The notes under the pieces are model-generated. The model was not told the DNA's origin, made no database searches, and saw only the letters and a list, made by a program, of their open reading frames with translations. The position numbers and the translations under genes were made by a program. This document shows, piece by piece, positions 62,983 to 64,000 of a stretch of 64,000 bases of DNA (positions are counted from its first letter, which is position 1; the number at the start of each line of letters is the position of its first letter). Origin of the DNA: Brevundimonas pishanensis (GTDB lineage Bacteria; Pseudomonadota; Alphaproteobacteria; Caulobacterales; Caulobacteraceae); contig NZ_JAJKBG010000001.1 in assembly GCF_022750635.1 (NCBI RefSeq), positions 248,001 to 312,000 of the forward strand, given 5' to 3'.

Positions 62983-63723
62983 TTGGAACTGGAATGCTAT
63001 CCGATGAGCGCACGCCCGTGCGATCTGGTGCCGGGGCGACAGTCGCGTAACTGGATGGACGCCTTTGCGTCTCGACATCCCTATCGCTGCCTGCCGCTGA
63101 CGATGGCCAATACGACGGGCTGGGAAATCCTGTGCCCGTTCGGTTTCAGCGCCGAATGGAATGGTGGTCCGGCCCAGACCGATATCACCATCAAGTCCGA
63201 CCATCCGGTCCAGAACATGGACCATTTCGTCACCTCGCACTTCTCGCGCGGCGTCGTGACGATGCACCCGCAATACCTGTTCCGCACGCCTCCGGGTTGG
63301 GGCCTTATTGCCAAGGGCTCGCCCAACCATGTGAAGGACGGCATCCAGCCACTGGAAGGTCTGATTGAGACGGACTGGCTGCCCTTCCCGTTCACGATGA
63401 ACTGGATCTTCACCCGTCCGGGCCGCGTAAAGTTCGAAAAGGGCGAGCCCTTCTGCTTCATCCAGCCGGTAGAGCACCGCCGCGTGGAGCAGTTCGAGCC
63501 TGTCATCCGTACGCTGGAATCCAATCCGGTGATGCAGGGCCAGTTCGAGGCATGGAACCGTGCCCGCACCGACTTCAACCAGCGGCTGGCCAATTTCGAG
63601 CCGGACGCCGTGAAGGAAGCGTGGCAGCGATACTACTTCAAGGGTGAAGTGCCCGAAGCCCTGGGTGCCGCACCGGAGACCCACGCCAACAAGCGCCGTC
63701 TGAAAATGCCCCGTCTGGGCTGA
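62983..63723 (+). CDS. DUF6065 family protein
   Basis: A 246-residue protein of unknown function. The Trp-rich sequence (GRQSRNWMDAFASRHPYRCLPLTMANTTGWEILCPFGFSAEWNG, then NWIFTRPGRVKFEKGEPFCFIQP) fits DUF6065. No signal peptide or membrane segment is seen. The TTG at 62983 is the likely start, with GGAG 7 bases upstream; the next in-frame ATG is at residue 8. Relatives occur in natural-product or phage-tail-like loci in some bacteria, but nothing near supports that here. Confidence 0.8.
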   Translation: MELECYPMSARPCDLVPGRQSRNWMDAFASRHPYRCLPLTMANTTGWEILCPFGFSAEWNGGPAQTDITIKSDHPVQNMDHFVTSHFSRGVVTMHPQYLFRTPPGWGLIAKGSPNHVKDGIQPLEGLIETDWLPFPFTMNWIFTRPGRVKFEKGEPFCFIQPVEHRRVEQFEPVIRTLESNPVMQGQFEAWNRARTDFNQRLANFEPDAVKEAWQRYYFKGEVPEALGAAPETHANKRRLKMPRLG

Positions 63724-63742
63724 GACAGGCCTCGTGACCAAG

Positions 63743-63781
63743 AAAAAGCCCGCTGCGGAAATCCGTCAGCGGGCTCTTTTT
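63743..63781. terminator. intrinsic terminator between convergent genes
   Basis: The 9-bp stem AGCCCGCTG / CAGCGGGCT, with an inner CGG/CCG pair, is flanked by AAAAA and TCTTTTT. It serves the DUF6065 gene and the convergent response regulator. Confidence 0.92.
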
Positions 63782-63795
63782 ATCTGGCATGCCAA

Positions 63796-64000
63796 TCAGG
63801 GCTGAAGGCGATAACCACCCGCGTCGGTCAGCAGCAGTCTCGCCTGACCGGGCTCGGCCTCGATCTTTTGACGCAGACGGTAGATGTGGGTTTCCAACGT
63901 GTGGGTGGTGACCCCTGCATTATAGCCCCACACCTCGGTCAGCAGTTCTTCGCGCGACACCGGCTTGGTCCCTGCGCGATAGAGGTATTTGAGGATGTTG
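63796..64000 (-). CDS. response regulator, C-terminal part (OmpR/PhoB type)
   Basis: Only the last 68 codons are inside the window; the receiver domain lies beyond the right edge. The visible part is a winged-helix DNA-binding domain: SREELLTEVWGYNAGVTTHTLETHIYRLRQKIE with the wing LLLTDAGGYRLQP at the C-terminus. Which two-component system it belongs to cannot be told. It converges on the DUF6065 gene at a shared terminator. Confidence 0.88.
   Translation of the reverse strand, partial: NILKYLYRAGTKPVSREELLTEVWGYNAGVTTHTLETHIYRLRQKIEAEPGQARLLLTDAGGYRLQP

Overview
The window looks like a chromosomal segment of an alphaproteobacterium of the order Caulobacterales. Reasons: the order rimP-nusA-ylxR-infB ... 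rbfA-truB-rpsO, a lipoprotein of the CC0125/CC1285 type, a CnoX/LON-domain/Trm112 cluster, and a divergent tsaD/hemC pair. GC is high but clearly below that of Caulobacter or Brevundimonas (my impression is around 60%), so an Asticcacaulis-like genome is my best guess; this is inference. A parS-like ParB site at 19398-19413 and origin-proximal housekeeping genes suggest that the segment lies near the chromosome origin.

Layout. 1-9185 (minus strand): translation and transcription factors rimP, nusA, ylxR/L7Ae, infB, then two envelope or unknown genes, then rbfA, truB and rpsO. 9350-14989: bioY, trmB, htpX, an SDHAF4-like protein, pyrF, marC, an SDR oxidoreductase and an Rrf2 regulator. 15085-19247: an aminoglycoside-phosphotransferase-like protein and glpK, divergent from a threonine/serine dehydratase and a MaoC dehydratase. 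19248-23595: parS, a nucleotide-sugar oxidoreductase/aminotransferase pair, a GmhB-like phosphatase, an alpha/beta hydrolase and a PhnA-domain protein. 23662-30922: nadE, ftsY, yciB, a MarR regulator, ccmC/ccmD/ccmG and adenosine kinase. 31011-38709: an ATP-grasp protein, nth, an emrA-emrB-tetR efflux operon, a creatininase-family protein, a phasin-like protein, a Rieske protein and gpsA. 38749-41637: tsaD divergent from hemC-hemD.

41684-46849 is the accessory part. A tRNA-Thr(CGT) gene carries a roughly 5.1 kb integrative element bounded by an exact 20-bp direct repeat of the tRNA 3' end. The element encodes a tyrosine integrase with matching pairs of putative arm sites near both ends, a BRO-type antirepressor, a serine resolvase with a three-subsite res-like region, and a two-gene cargo: a protein with eleven near-perfect 8-residue Tyr-Thr-Gly/Gly-rich repeats and a DUF3800 protein. 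The cargo pair is the best candidate here for an undescribed, possibly defensive, system.

47017-64000 returns to core genes: a secreted PPC-like protein, pirin, metK, argG, a PQQ-type sugar dehydrogenase, a LysE exporter, a CC0125-type lipoprotein, xthA, lolA, ftsK, a ubiquinone hydroxylase, Trm112, a LON-domain protein, CnoX, a prolyl-tRNA deacylase, a DUF6065 protein and the 3' end of a response regulator that runs off the window. Intrinsic terminators close most transcription units, and several convergent gene pairs overlap at their 3' ends.
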